A DNA stretch of 25,573 nt from a virus: the IMG/VR virus record IMGVR_UViG_3300046491_000227, positions 1 to 25,573 of that record. One strand, written 5' to 3'. A model generated the notes under the pieces. The model saw only the letters and a program-made list of their open reading frames with translations. It had not been told where the DNA came from and made no database searches. Shown here in pieces: positions 6,636 to 14,166 of this stretch (its first letter is position 1; each line of letters opens with the position of its first letter). The translations under genes were made by a program, and so were the position numbers.

Positions 6636-8633
6636 TCAGCGTCTCTTCAGGTAGCCACTGGTGGAGCTGCGGCGTTGTGGGGGAGCGGCTGCCGGCCGTG
6701 ATTTCACGGCGGCGGGTTGCGGCGCCGTTGGTGCGGCCGGTGTTACCACTGGCCGGCTGAGCCGTTCGCTCTGAACGGGCTGGCTGCTATCGCCCGAAAC
6801 CGACTGGTAGATCGCCTGCCGAATCCGCGCCCAATCGTGCTCTTGGTAGCGATTGATGCCCTGGTAATGGGCCATGGCCAGGTTGTACACCAACAGATCG
6901 AGCGCTTCGTTACGCTCGGATTTGCCCTTGGTCCATTCAATGCGTTTATGCCCCCTGACGTAACGGGTGACTTTGCGCTCAGCCACGCACTGGGCAAAAA
7001 AGTCATCCGGCAGGTCGTTAGCAAAGTGCAGCGCTCCCGGGCCGGTGTCGAATACATAGCGGTTATAGATCCAGTCCTTCGCCGTGTCGGTACCAACAAA
7101 CCAAAGCTCGGCGCCATGCCGTTCAGTCAGGCCCTTCCATGTCACGTCGACCATCGAAGGTCGCTGCGCGATTACTGGCCGGCCCCGCTTGCTCGCCCCC
7201 TTGATGGCGAACACGTTGCGCCAACGGCGCATACGACAGAACTGGTATACCTCGTCGACGTGGTTACCACCGGAGTCGACCGCAGTCGCCATGATCATCA
7301 GATCAGCACCACAAGGGTGTCGGTAACGTGCCTTTAACAGTTCATCCAGCGCCGCCCAGGTGCGCTCATCTGTGGGGTCGCCGGCGATCACTTGAAAGTC
7401 GACCACCCAGCGTTCCATGCCAACACCCCAACCCATCACCATCAGTTCCAAGCGGTTGGCCTGGGTGTCAACCGAAGCGGTCAGCATCAACACGCCGTCG
7501 GGCATTGAGCCAAGGCTGTAGCTTTCCAGCCGCGCCCGATCCCTCAGCACGTCGGCTGAGGTTTGCTCCTGAGCGCTATCCCAGACCTTGGCCAGACGGG
7601 TGTTATAAAACACCTGCATCGGCTCCAGATCGCCTTTGGCCTGAGCCTTTTTAGCCTTCTCGAATTGCTTGGCCAACGAGGCCCAACCGGTCCAGCCGGG
7701 CGGCGAGTACAACGCATTCAAGTTGAAACCAACGGTTTCGCCATCGCCTTGGGTGTGTGCTCGCCACTCCCCTTTTGCCAGCATCTCGCCCTTATAGCGC
7801 TCCTCGATCAGTACGTCGCAGTCGGGGCCGGCACACTGGTAATGCACAACCTGAAAATCCGCCGAGTAATGCAACCGCTCCCACTCCAGAACCTGCATGT
7901 GTTCACAGGTTGGGCAAGGCACGTAGTAGTAACGCTGATCGCTGACCTCAAACAGATCAGCGATCCGTGATGCCCCCCTGACCGTCGGCGAACTGGAAAA
8001 ATAAAATTTGGCGTTACGGCCGAAAGTACTGCCGCGAGTCTCGGCCAGTTCGACCGGATCGCCCTCTTCGCCCACGTCCACACTCCAGCGATCAACCTCG
8101 TCGCCGTAGATGTAGCGTGCGGAAAGCTCCGCCAAGTTGGCCGCAGAACCGGCCGTGGTGATGTACAGCGAACCACCCTCGAACTCCTTCGTGTCCATGG
8201 TGTTGCGCGCATCCCGCGAGCGGTTAGACGCCACGCGTTCACGCAGCACCGGCGTGGCCTTGATGGTTTTACTAATCCGCGACGATACCCGCTTGGCCAA
8301 CCCCAGACTGGGCAACAACGTCAGGATGTTGGACGGGGCCATATGGATCAGGCCGCCGATCCAGTTCAAGGCGATCTGCGTTTTCATCAACTGCGAAGCC
8401 ACCATGGTCACCACGCGTTTGCACGGGTGGGCTGGTGACAGACAGCGCATCGGCTCACGCGCATAAGGGGTACGCGAGGTGTGGTATTGACCAGGTTCGG
8501 CCGCACCGGTGTCGCGCGGGATGCGCATGTACTCGTCGGCCCACTGATCAATCCAGACGTCAGGCTCTGGGCGCTGCCCACGGAAATACGCTTCGCGGTA
8601 CACCGTCGCACCGTTCGACATTTCTAAGGACAT
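6636..8633 (-). CDS. A: Terminase large subunit, GpA family
   Basis: This 665-residue protein is close to lambda gpA (641). The N-terminal ATPase has a GpA-type Walker A-like segment, VASQLMKTQ (78-86; K84, T85), and a Walker B, YIYGDEVD (174-181). Two Cys pairs (VPCPTCEHM and CAGPDCD) form the usual mid-protein zinc-like knuckle. The C-terminal nuclease region holds MATAVDSGGNHVDEVYQF and LDLLVYNLAMAHY, with metal-binding Asp residues. The tail is a Pro/Ala/Ser-rich linker. It translocates DNA into the prohead and cuts concatemers at cos. The start at 8633 lies 4 nt after the small-subunit stop. Confidence 0.96.
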   Translation of the reverse strand: MSLEMSNGATVYREAYFRGQRPEPDVWIDQWADEYMRIPRDTGAAEPGQYHTSRTPYAREPMRCLSPAHPCKRVVTMVASQLMKTQIALNWIGGLIHMAPSNILTLLPSLGLAKRVSSRISKTIKATPVLRERVASNRSRDARNTMDTKEFEGGSLYITTAGSAANLAELSARYIYGDEVDRWSVDVGEEGDPVELAETRGSTFGRNAKFYFSSSPTVRGASRIADLFEVSDQRYYYVPCPTCEHMQVLEWERLHYSADFQVVHYQCAGPDCDVLIEERYKGEMLAKGEWRAHTQGDGETVGFNLNALYSPPGWTGWASLAKQFEKAKKAQAKGDLEPMQVFYNTRLAKVWDSAQEQTSADVLRDRARLESYSLGSMPDGVLMLTASVDTQANRLELMVMGWGVGMERWVVDFQVIAGDPTDERTWAALDELLKARYRHPCGADLMIMATAVDSGGNHVDEVYQFCRMRRWRNVFAIKGASKRGRPVIAQRPSMVDVTWKGLTERHGAELWFVGTDTAKDWIYNRYVFDTGPGALHFANDLPDDFFAQCVAERKVTRYVRGHKRIEWTKGKSERNEALDLLVYNLAMAHYQGINRYQEHDWARIRQAIYQSVSGDSSQPVQSERLSRPVVTPAAPTAPQPAAVKSRPAAAPPQRRSSTSGYLKRR

Positions 8634-8637
8634 AGGT

Positions 8638-9207
8638 TTAGCTCGGGGTAATGGCTTGTTCTAGATCTGCTGCAGACAGCCGCTCAGCATCTTCCAGTGT
8701 TTGTCGTAAAGCCGACGTCAGACGCTTTTCGATTTGCCATGGATCAGACAGCGAGGCCAGTTCAGGCGATAGCTGTGGCGCCATTCCAAGCAAAAGATCG
8801 CGCAGTAAGCGACCGGCGTTATAGGCCGCATCTTCGACCGCCTTGCGCTCTACCAAGGTTCCTTGGGCTTTAAGGAAGTTGTTTTTTTCCTGAAGCGACA
8901 GGTAGTGCTCACGAAGCGCGCGTGACCTTTGAAAGTCGGGTACCTGACCAGAGGGGTCATCTACAAAGTCTGCGATGACTATTTCCAGCGGTGGCTGATC
9001 ACCCCGATTTGGGCGATTGCGCTCATGTCGAGCGGCGACGGCGGCCTTGCTCGGGTCGCTCGTCATGGCCAGAAGCTTCTCGCTGGCCTCCACATCAATC
9101 TTCCCGGTGGCATTCAGAACCAGTCGTTGATTCTTGACCAGCTTGCCAACGTACTGCCTCGACCACCCCTTCAGCTCGCAGTACTCCTTGCGAGTTACAA
9201 AAGCCAT
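8638..9207 (-). CDS. Terminase small subunit (Nu1-like DNA-packaging protein)
   Basis: This encodes 189 residues. The N-terminus (MAFVTRKEYCELKGWSRQYV, then GKLVKNQRLVLNATGKIDVE) is a MerR/Nu1-like winged helix that would bind the packaging site. A helical centre (REHYLSLQEKNNFLKAQGTL) probably makes the oligomer, and the C-terminus would contact the large subunit. The ATG at 9207 is chosen because GGAGG sits 4 nt upstream. A TTG at 9243 would put the start inside an inverted repeat and has no ribosome site. Likely DNA targets are the TGTCAAC repeats just upstream (9238-9437). Confidence 0.88.
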   Translation of the reverse strand: MAFVTRKEYCELKGWSRQYVGKLVKNQRLVLNATGKIDVEASEKLLAMTSDPSKAAVAARHERNRPNRGDQPPLEIVIADFVDDPSGQVPDFQRSRALREHYLSLQEKNNFLKAQGTLVERKAVEDAAYNAGRLLRDLLLGMAPQLSPELASLSDPWQIEKRLTSALRQTLEDAERLSAADLEQAITPS

Positions 9208-9237
9208 GCGGCCTCCATCGTCTTGGCTTGTCGATCC

Positions 9238-9263
9238 TGTCAACTAACCCGGCTTAGTTGACA
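9238..9263. repeat. 10-bp-arm inverted repeat upstream of terminase small subunit
   Basis: TGTCAACTAA and TTAGTTGACA are perfect 10-bp arms around CCCGGC. It lies 31 bp upstream of the small-subunit ATG. The 11-mer TGTCAACTAAC recurs exactly at 9427-9437. Position matches the cosB-type terminase binding region of lambda-like phages, or an operator; the sequence alone does not decide. Confidence 0.7.
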
Positions 9264-9290
9264 AGCCTTCTGGCCATTGCACAGGGGCTG

Positions 9291-9310
9291 CTGTTCAATA
9301 ATTTGAACAG
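9291..9310. repeat. 8-bp-arm inverted repeat CTGTTCAA/TTGAACAG
   Basis: Perfect 8-bp arms (CTGTTCAA, TTGAACAG) surround TAAT. It sits in the non-coding stretch 9208-9418 between two sets of TGTCAAC repeats. A protein-binding site within the packaging region is plausible. An AT-rich centre flanked by arms would also suit a bending site. Confidence 0.5.
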
Positions 9311-9408
9311 GTGTAAAAAGGCCTGAAACCCAATAGAACCGGGGGGACTCCACTAGAAAACACTGTTTGGGATCACGCAAACTCTGTCGCTGAAAACCCG
9401 GTATTCCT

Positions 9409-9437
9409 TGTCAACCTGTCAACCGCTGTCAACTAAC
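9409..9437. repeat. Three direct TGTCAAC repeats (candidate terminase/cos region)
   Basis: TGTCAAC occurs at 9409, 9417 and 9427, the last extended to TGTCAACTAAC as at 9238. Lambda cosB has three repeated R sites between cosN and the small-subunit gene. The number and placement here are similar. No cosN palindrome could be recognised with confidence. The repeats overlap the 3' end of the small gene 9419-9592. Confidence 0.5.
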
Positions 9438-9592
9438 TTTCCAGCCCTGTGGCTAACGCTTTCCCGCGGGTTTCCGACCCCGTACCCTTCAGATAACCTC
9501 AGGGTCCCCGGCGATGTCAGCGCCAGGTCAGGTCGGGTCTCACCTTTGACCCACAATTCCTTCCCGTCATCGCCTATCACGCGGACCTGCAT
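9419..9592 (-). CDS. Small phage protein between holin and terminase
   Basis: This encodes 57 residues, starting MQVRVIGDDGKELWVKGETR. The start codon at 9592 has GGAG 8 nt upstream. Composition and codon use look like real coding sequence (balanced charged residues, an N-terminal beta-hairpin-like VRVIGDDGKELWV). It lies 37 nt after the holin stop in the late direction. Its 3' end runs into the TGTCAAC repeats, so part of the DNA may serve both coding and packaging. No family recognised. Confidence 0.5.
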   Translation of the reverse strand: MQVRVIGDDGKELWVKGETRPDLALTSPGTLRLSEGYGVGNPRESVSHRAGKLVDSG

Positions 9593-9628
9593 CGACCGAT
9601 CTCCTTGGAGTATTTGATTGTCAGCGAC

Positions 9629-9949
9629 CTACTCGTCGACTTGAATACCTGCCTTCTTTGCCAAGAACCGGGTGTACAAACCACCGGCTACATCGGCACC
9701 AATCACCGCTATGACGATGCCCAATCCAGCAGCGAGGTATAGGTTGTTCCAGAGCGCCATCGCTAACAACAACGTCGCCATTCCCAGCAAGCCTGACGCG
9801 AGAAAACGTAACGCTACTCGCTGCAGGATCTGCCGTAACCCGAGGTCACTGCCTGATGCTCTAAGCATCTCCCCGGATAAGCCTGCCATGCTCAGCAGTA
9901 TCAGAAGCCAAAGGGGTACATCCGCGAGAGCTTGTTGCTCCGTGTTCAT
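9629..9949 (-). CDS. Phage holin, LydA/holin 3 superfamily-like
   Basis: This encodes 106 residues with three hydrophobic segments: ~11-27 (VPLWLLILLSMAGLSG), ~47-66 and ~70-90 (YLAAGLGIVIAVIGADVAGG). The C-terminus is short and charged (RFLAKKAGIQVDE). The size and three-segment layout match LydA-type holins common in Pseudomonas prophages. It would make inner-membrane lesions that release endolysin. No endolysin gene is next to it, so that gene is probably beyond the left edge with the tail genes. The ATG has GAGG 7 nt upstream. It is the first gene after the two terminators at 10.03-10.08 kb. Confidence 0.85.
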   Translation of the reverse strand: MNTEQQALADVPLWLLILLSMAGLSGEMLRASGSDLGLRQILQRVALRFLASGLLGMATLLLAMALWNNLYLAAGLGIVIAVIGADVAGGLYTRFLAKKAGIQVDE

Positions 9950-10028
9950 TTGTTGACCTCAAATAGGTTCCGGCCTCCATGTCACTGTCATCCGCTAAGA
10001 GCAAAGAGCCAGGCATGGGACCGAAAAC

Positions 10029-10054
10029 GAAAAAGCCCCGCACGAGGGCGGGGC
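10029..10054 (-). terminator. Terminator 2 upstream of holin
   Basis: AAGCCCCGC and GCGGGGCTT form a 9-bp stem with a 6-nt loop. On the minus strand it is followed by TTTTTCGTTTT. This is a strong intrinsic terminator for leftward transcription, lying between the cargo gene and the holin. Confidence 0.85.
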
Positions 10055-10061
10055 TTATAAA

Positions 10062-10098
10062 TTGGTATAAAAAACCCGACTCGATGGCCGGGTTTTGA
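10062..10098 (-). terminator. Terminator 1 upstream of holin
   Basis: AAAACCCG and CGGGTTTT form an 8-bp stem around a ~10-nt loop, with a T-run on the minus strand and a shorter one on the plus strand. In tandem with the next hairpin it would block leftward transcription. Late genes must then start below it or be antiterminated, as at lambda tR'. Confidence 0.8.
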
Positions 10099-10219
10099 AA
10101 GCGTCTCGCTGCGTTCACAGCAGTTCACGCTGCTATGAAACCAGAGTTATTCCGCGCGGAAAACTTTTATTTTCCGTTGCGTTCACTAATGACAACAAAA
10201 ATTTTCGCCAAGAACTCAC

Positions 10220-11743
10220 CTATATTGACTCAGAAATCTTCCCAGAAATTTCCTCACGCATTTCCTTGAGAGTATCTAATAGCGGGATCGGCCTGCCTCC
10301 TTTTTTTGAAAACTCTTGAATATGCATCTCAAAATTAAATTTCTGAGTGCGTGGATTAGAATCTATTTGCTTCGCACGCTCCAAGAACTCTACAAGCCCC
10401 ACCCTTCCGGCACTCACAAGATCCATCAATTCTTCAAATTCATGAATTGTCAGAAAGTACATATTCTCTATTGGAATTTGGTGATCTGACGAATAAGCGT
10501 TCCGAACTTTATCAAGCTCAGCAGCACCCACAACATTTGCGAACGCCATCCCATTTCCAACATATAACTCCTTATAAGTCACCACCAAAAGATAGTTATT
10601 AGCGCGCTGACAAATAACCGGGTTCTTTACGCTGGCTTTAGGTAATCTTGAAATGACTTCATGACCCTGCTCAAAGGCTTTCATCAGAGATGTTTTAACC
10701 GCTCGACGCATATCCATCTTTCGAACCGCGGCCATCCCCCCCTGAGCCATTTCCACACCCTTTGCATCGATAAGAACATTTGATTCGCCGTCCGCAATCA
10801 AAAAATCTATTACCCCTCCATCACCTGGGAGTTCTCTAATTAGCTCACTCTCTATCGCTGTTGGAAGCTTCGTTTTTTTTAGCCACTCCCCTACATACTT
10901 TTCAAAAGACTTTCCGAACGGGCCATTAAAAGCATTAACATCGTCCAATTTCAAAAAATCGAATACGAAATGTCCCAATGAACGATTCAGAACGGCAGGC
11001 GACACGCACCAATATTTACCGTCGACCTTGACTAAAGGAAATCTCAAAAAAGGGGTCTGATGTAGAAATTCCTCGGGGCTCCGCCCATCAGTATCGGCAT
11101 CCCTCAATGCTTTGTTTAAATCCTTTACATCGATTGAAATTGCTCGAAGATATGCATCAACGTCATACGCTTCAAATGGTGGACAAAGTGCAAAGAGATA
11201 GTCCCGACTTAAAATTCCGCCCTGACTTTCCACTGCGGCTAACAGCACAAACGAAATTCTAAGAAATGTTTCAACAGGTAGCCCGACTCGTTTCAAAAAA
11301 CGCGTTCTGAAATAATGATTGCTTGGAACTCTAGAAAAAATTAGTTCCTGCCTAGCCAAATCAACAAGCTTACCTTCTGCTTGATAAAAAAACTGCTGGT
11401 ATGCAAGAGCCCTCATAAAGAGTCGCAACTCTTCGTATTCATCAGGCATCTTATCACTATCAGTTAGTTCTAAGACTTTTTGCAGCAGCGCTAGGTACTG
11501 CGCACTACTAATGGAAGGTCGCGGTAAAAAACTATTAGCGAGCTCATCAGAGTAAACCCACTTTATTAGAAGCAACACTAGCCAAGGTTGTCGAGCAGCT
11601 TTGTCTTGTTTGTTTTTTGAAGGGGCGTAAAGATAACCAAGCGACGCATCCAATATGCTTAGGGGAAAATACTTTCTAAACTCACCCTGAATTTCTCGAA
11701 AGCCTTTTTCAAATGCCGCAAGCGACTCCATTGCCTTACTCAT
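10220..11743 (-). CDS. PD-(D/E)xK nuclease-like protein, candidate phage-encoded defence factor
   Basis: This encodes 507 residues from the ATG at 11743, with GGGGAG 4 nt upstream. The first ~270 residues are mainly helical with no family I recognise. Residues ~275-350 carry a PD-(D/E)xK core: FGKSFEKYVGEWL (Glu281/Glu286), GGVIDFLIADG (Asp313), VLIDAKG (Asp326-x-Lys328), then a helix. This is the metal-dependent nuclease signature. The C-terminal ~150 residues follow with mixed strands and helices. The gene is clearly AT-rich against its neighbours, ends before two terminators, and sits between Q and the holin, a common cargo slot. I infer a nuclease-based anti-phage or exclusion role. The target is unknown. 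Confidence 0.85.
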   Translation of the reverse strand: MSKAMESLAAFEKGFREIQGEFRKYFPLSILDASLGYLYAPSKNKQDKAARQPWLVLLLIKWVYSDELANSFLPRPSISSAQYLALLQKVLELTDSDKMPDEYEELRLFMRALAYQQFFYQAEGKLVDLARQELIFSRVPSNHYFRTRFLKRVGLPVETFLRISFVLLAAVESQGGILSRDYLFALCPPFEAYDVDAYLRAISIDVKDLNKALRDADTDGRSPEEFLHQTPFLRFPLVKVDGKYWCVSPAVLNRSLGHFVFDFLKLDDVNAFNGPFGKSFEKYVGEWLKKTKLPTAIESELIRELPGDGGVIDFLIADGESNVLIDAKGVEMAQGGMAAVRKMDMRRAVKTSLMKAFEQGHEVISRLPKASVKNPVICQRANNYLLVVTYKELYVGNGMAFANVVGAAELDKVRNAYSSDHQIPIENMYFLTIHEFEELMDLVSAGRVGLVEFLERAKQIDSNPRTQKFNFEMHIQEFSKKGGRPIPLLDTLKEMREEISGKISESI

Positions 11744-11770
11744 GCTGCTCCCCTCAACGCGATGAAAACG

Positions 11771-11800
11771 ATCCACGAAATGTACATTAAAATCGTGGAT
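11771..11800. repeat. Inverted repeat upstream of the nuclease-like gene
   Basis: ATCCACGA and TCGTGGAT are perfect 8-bp arms, 14 nt apart. They lie 28-57 bp upstream of the cargo gene's ATG and downstream of Q. An operator or a weak hairpin is possible. There is no T-run, so it is not a standard terminator. Confidence 0.5.
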
Positions 11801-11867
11801 AGATCGTCATTGGTTGAGGGTAAGCATTGGCTTTCAGCAATGGCGTATTTTAAGAACGCAATTTACA

Positions 11868-12257
11868 CTACGCGACCAAGTCGACATGGCTTATCGCGCA
11901 ATCGATCCAGGCTGATCCAGCCCTAACCAGTTCACGCGCCTTACCCTCACTTATGCCGTAGTGCCTACCGACTCTGACCATCGGCCACTTAGCACCAAAA
12001 TAGAGCCAAACTACATCTCCCATCTGCTGATCACGGTGCGCGAGTCTCGCAACGGCATGATCAATAGCTACAGCCCAATCATCAGTAATGCAATAATTTT
12101 TGGCTTCGGATACCTGCGCAATCGCCTGACGCATCAGAGCTAATGTTGGGGACGTATAGCCCGGCACCCCCATCCCATCCATCCTCCACCAGCCCCACTG
12201 CTCCAGTAAGTATTCGGTGTCTCCCAATGGTCGGCCAGCCGGCTTACGAATCATCAT
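11868..12257 (-). CDS. Antitermination protein Q-like
   Basis: This 129-residue protein fits the phage antitermination Q family (phi82-Q type) in length and pattern: an N-terminal DTEYLLEQWGWWRMDGMGVPG, a centre ITDDWAVAIDHAVARLAHRD, and a C-terminal helix-turn-helix-like VGRHYGISEGKARELVRAG. Q proteins load on polymerase at the late promoter and let it ignore terminators. Here that would open the holin-terminase-head-tail operon past the terminators at 10.03-10.08 kb. It is the last gene of the early block (O, P, nin-type genes), which is Q's place in lambda. ATG 12257 or 12254 may be used. Confidence 0.82.
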   Translation of the reverse strand: MMIRKPAGRPLGDTEYLLEQWGWWRMDGMGVPGYTSPTLALMRQAIAQVSEAKNYCITDDWAVAIDHAVARLAHRDQQMGDVVWLYFGAKWPMVRVGRHYGISEGKARELVRAGSAWIDCAISHVDLVA

Positions 12258-12261
12258 TCCT

Positions 12262-12582
12262 TCAATCCCCTGTGTAATTTGTGCCGCCCGCCCCCAGGCG
12301 GTTCGATCGTTCGTATTGGCTTTGTGTTTCGCTCATCAGCGGCGAACCTTTCAGCGCTGAAATTTCACGTTGAGCGTGCTGCAATTTGAAACTCAATTGA
12401 GTGACCAACTCGTCGGAAGAAAGGACCAACTTGCTCCCCCAAACAACCCAACCTGAGCCGTTGCAATCAGTGCAAACCAGCTCATAAAACAGCCCTTTCA
12501 CCACCGCGCTCCCCGCGCAGATCGAGCAAGGCTCCAGCTCGATCCGTTCTCGCTTAAAGCTAGGCACTCGCCCTTTTTGCAT
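12262..12582 (-). CDS. Small zinc-ribbon phage protein
   Basis: This encodes 106 residues. Cys19-x2-Cys22 (EPCSICAG) and Cys37-x2-Cys40 (VCTDCNGSGW) make a DnaJ-type zinc ribbon. The rest is helical (TQLSFKLQHAQREISALKG) with a polar tail. The function is unknown. Proteins of this sort occur in nin-type regions and are thought to bind nucleic acid or act as chaperone-like adaptors. The ATG lies inside the 3' end of the recombinase gene (23-bp overlap), with GAGG 9 nt upstream, so the two are probably coupled. Confidence 0.72.
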   Translation of the reverse strand: MQKGRVPSFKRERIELEPCSICAGSAVVKGLFYELVCTDCNGSGWVVWGSKLVLSSDELVTQLSFKLQHAQREISALKGSPLMSETQSQYERSNRLGAGGTNYTGD

Positions 12583-13867
12583 GTTTTGAAACCTCGTCTA
12601 TGGTTGTTTCTTCAATGGCCTTGCAGGCCTTATGGTCTGTGGCTTGCAGCGAATTACCGGAATCTTCAAATCTAAAGCCGGTCAATCCATGAATCGCTGC
12701 AAAGCCTTTCTGATCTAGATGCGCGTGCCACTGCTCGAGGGCATCACGCTTGCGGCTCATCACGTCCGACTGGATGTACACCTTCACGTTGTGCCCCATC
12801 GCGTGGTTGATCAGCAGCTCGCCAATCAGGTGGTCGATGCCGAGATCTGCCCAGCCAGTGCGCGCCACCTTGCGCAGGTCGTGACTGGTCCACTCGCCCT
12901 GCCCCAACCGACGAAACACGGCGCAGCCCTGAGCCTCGCCCAGCGCCTTGCCGTTGCGCGCCGGGAACAGGCACTGGCCTTCATAGCCTCGGGCGTACTG
13001 ACCTTCGCGGTACCGCGTCAGTAGCGTGCACACCTGCTCGGTCAGGGGCAGGTGATGCTCGACACCGGTTTTCGTGTTTTCGGCCGGGATGAACCATTCG
13101 CGTTCGGCCAGGCTGATGTGCGACCAGCGCGCCATCCGGGTTTCACCGATCCGCGTGCCATGGAAGAGCATCATCAGTGCGAGCATCGAATCCAGCGGCG
13201 CGATGCTCATAACTTCGGCCAGTTGCCCGAGCAGGCCTTCCAACTGAACGCCGCGCAGACGGGACGGCTTGATGCCGACCTTTGCCTTAGAGAAGTCGTT
13301 GAACCGGATCGCTGCCATCGGGTTGGGCGTGATCATCCCCAGCTTGGCCGCCTGCCGGAATGACAAGGCCAACAGCTGAAACGCGGAACGCACGTAGTCG
13401 ATGGAAACCGTCTCCTGCAGCGGCCACATCAGCAGGGTGTCGAGAGCGGCCTTGTCGATGCCGATCAGGGGCAGCTCGCCGAGGCGCGGTTTCAGGTGGC
13501 ACTTGATGATCGAGGCGCCGGTGTTTTTGCGTTTGGTCGACAGATTGCGATCGCGCGACATGCGATCAGCGAACCAGTCCAGCAGTTCGCCAACAGCCTT
13601 CCACTTCGACAGGCTCGCGCCCTCCCCGGCGGCCAGACGCAGCCGAAGCGACGGCAGCGCCGCTACAACCTGTTTGTGAGTCAGCTCGGGGAACGTGCCG
13701 ATGGGATTCCACTTTCCCTTCAACACCAGGTACCACGAGCCACCGGTTCGAGCCTTGTTGAAGCGCAGGTAAAGGCCCTTATTCTCGATGTCGCGTAAGT
13801 CCTTTACGGTGCCGGCCACTTGGCGCTTGATCTCAGCTTCGGTGATCTTCACCGCGGCGGTACTCAT
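12560..13867 (-). CDS. Tyrosine recombinase/integrase internal to the early region
   Basis: This encodes 435 residues from the ATG at 13867, which overlaps the upstream stop as ATGA. The N-terminal ~80 residues resemble the DUF4102-like arm-binding domain of P4-type integrases. A SAM-like core-binding domain follows (~85-190). The catalytic set is complete: Arg239 (FHGTRIGETR), Lys266 (NTKTG), His329-x2-Arg332 (TSHDLRK), His355 (NHAMGH) and Tyr364 (VKVYIQ). It sits in the nin-like region, far from the prophage end, while a separate integrase begins at 25545. It may resolve dimers, invert or excise a segment, or be a captured second integrase. Confidence 0.9.
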   Translation of the reverse strand: MSTAAVKITEAEIKRQVAGTVKDLRDIENKGLYLRFNKARTGGSWYLVLKGKWNPIGTFPELTHKQVVAALPSLRLRLAAGEGASLSKWKAVGELLDWFADRMSRDRNLSTKRKNTGASIIKCHLKPRLGELPLIGIDKAALDTLLMWPLQETVSIDYVRSAFQLLALSFRQAAKLGMITPNPMAAIRFNDFSKAKVGIKPSRLRGVQLEGLLGQLAEVMSIAPLDSMLALMMLFHGTRIGETRMARWSHISLAEREWFIPAENTKTGVEHHLPLTEQVCTLLTRYREGQYARGYEGQCLFPARNGKALGEAQGCAVFRRLGQGEWTSHDLRKVARTGWADLGIDHLIGELLINHAMGHNVKVYIQSDVMSRKRDALEQWHAHLDQKGFAAIHGLTGFRFEDSGNSLQATDHKACKAIEETTIDEVSKHAKRASA

Positions 13868-14166
13868 GCGGCCCCCTTCACGGTGAGAATTCCAGCCCTG
13901 ATCAGGGCTTCGTGGGTTTCGGCGATGGCGCGCGGCACGTCCTGCCAGTCGATCTCGCCGGCGGCGCGGCCGTCGATCACGTCGTGGCAAGCGCTGCACG
14001 CGTACACCGCCACGGTGTCAAAGCCCTTCATGCCCATGCCCTTCTGCCCGCAAGGCAGATGCGCGAGGACGGTGGTTTCTGGATTGTGATTGCAGATGCT
14101 TGGCATCCGGACGGTGCACTCTTGGCCAATGGCCGAGGCGCGAAGCTTCTTCGAGCTCACTCGCAT
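13864..14166 (-). CDS. YbcO/DUF1364-like putative nuclease
   Basis: This 100-residue protein matches the YbcO/DUF1364 family: SSKKLRASAIGQECTVRMPS, then CNHNPETTVLAHLPCGQKG, and ACSACHDVIDGR. Cys17, Cys25, His36, Cys57 and Cys60-His61 form the metal and HNH-like site. Family members lie in nin regions of lambdoid phages and are thought to act on recombination or replication intermediates. It overlaps the 3' end of the gene before it by 10 bp and the recombinase by ATGA, so the cluster is one operon. Activity is inferred, not seen. Confidence 0.88.
   Translation of the reverse strand: MRVSSKKLRASAIGQECTVRMPSICNHNPETTVLAHLPCGQKGMGMKGFDTVAVYACSACHDVIDGRAAGEIDWQDVPRAIAETHEALIRAGILTVKGAA

Noticed and set aside
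9408-9617. A 69-codon plus-strand frame in the holin-terminase gap.
   Set aside because: Ser/Pro/Thr-rich with no ribosome site; the minus-strand frame at 9419-9592 is better supported.
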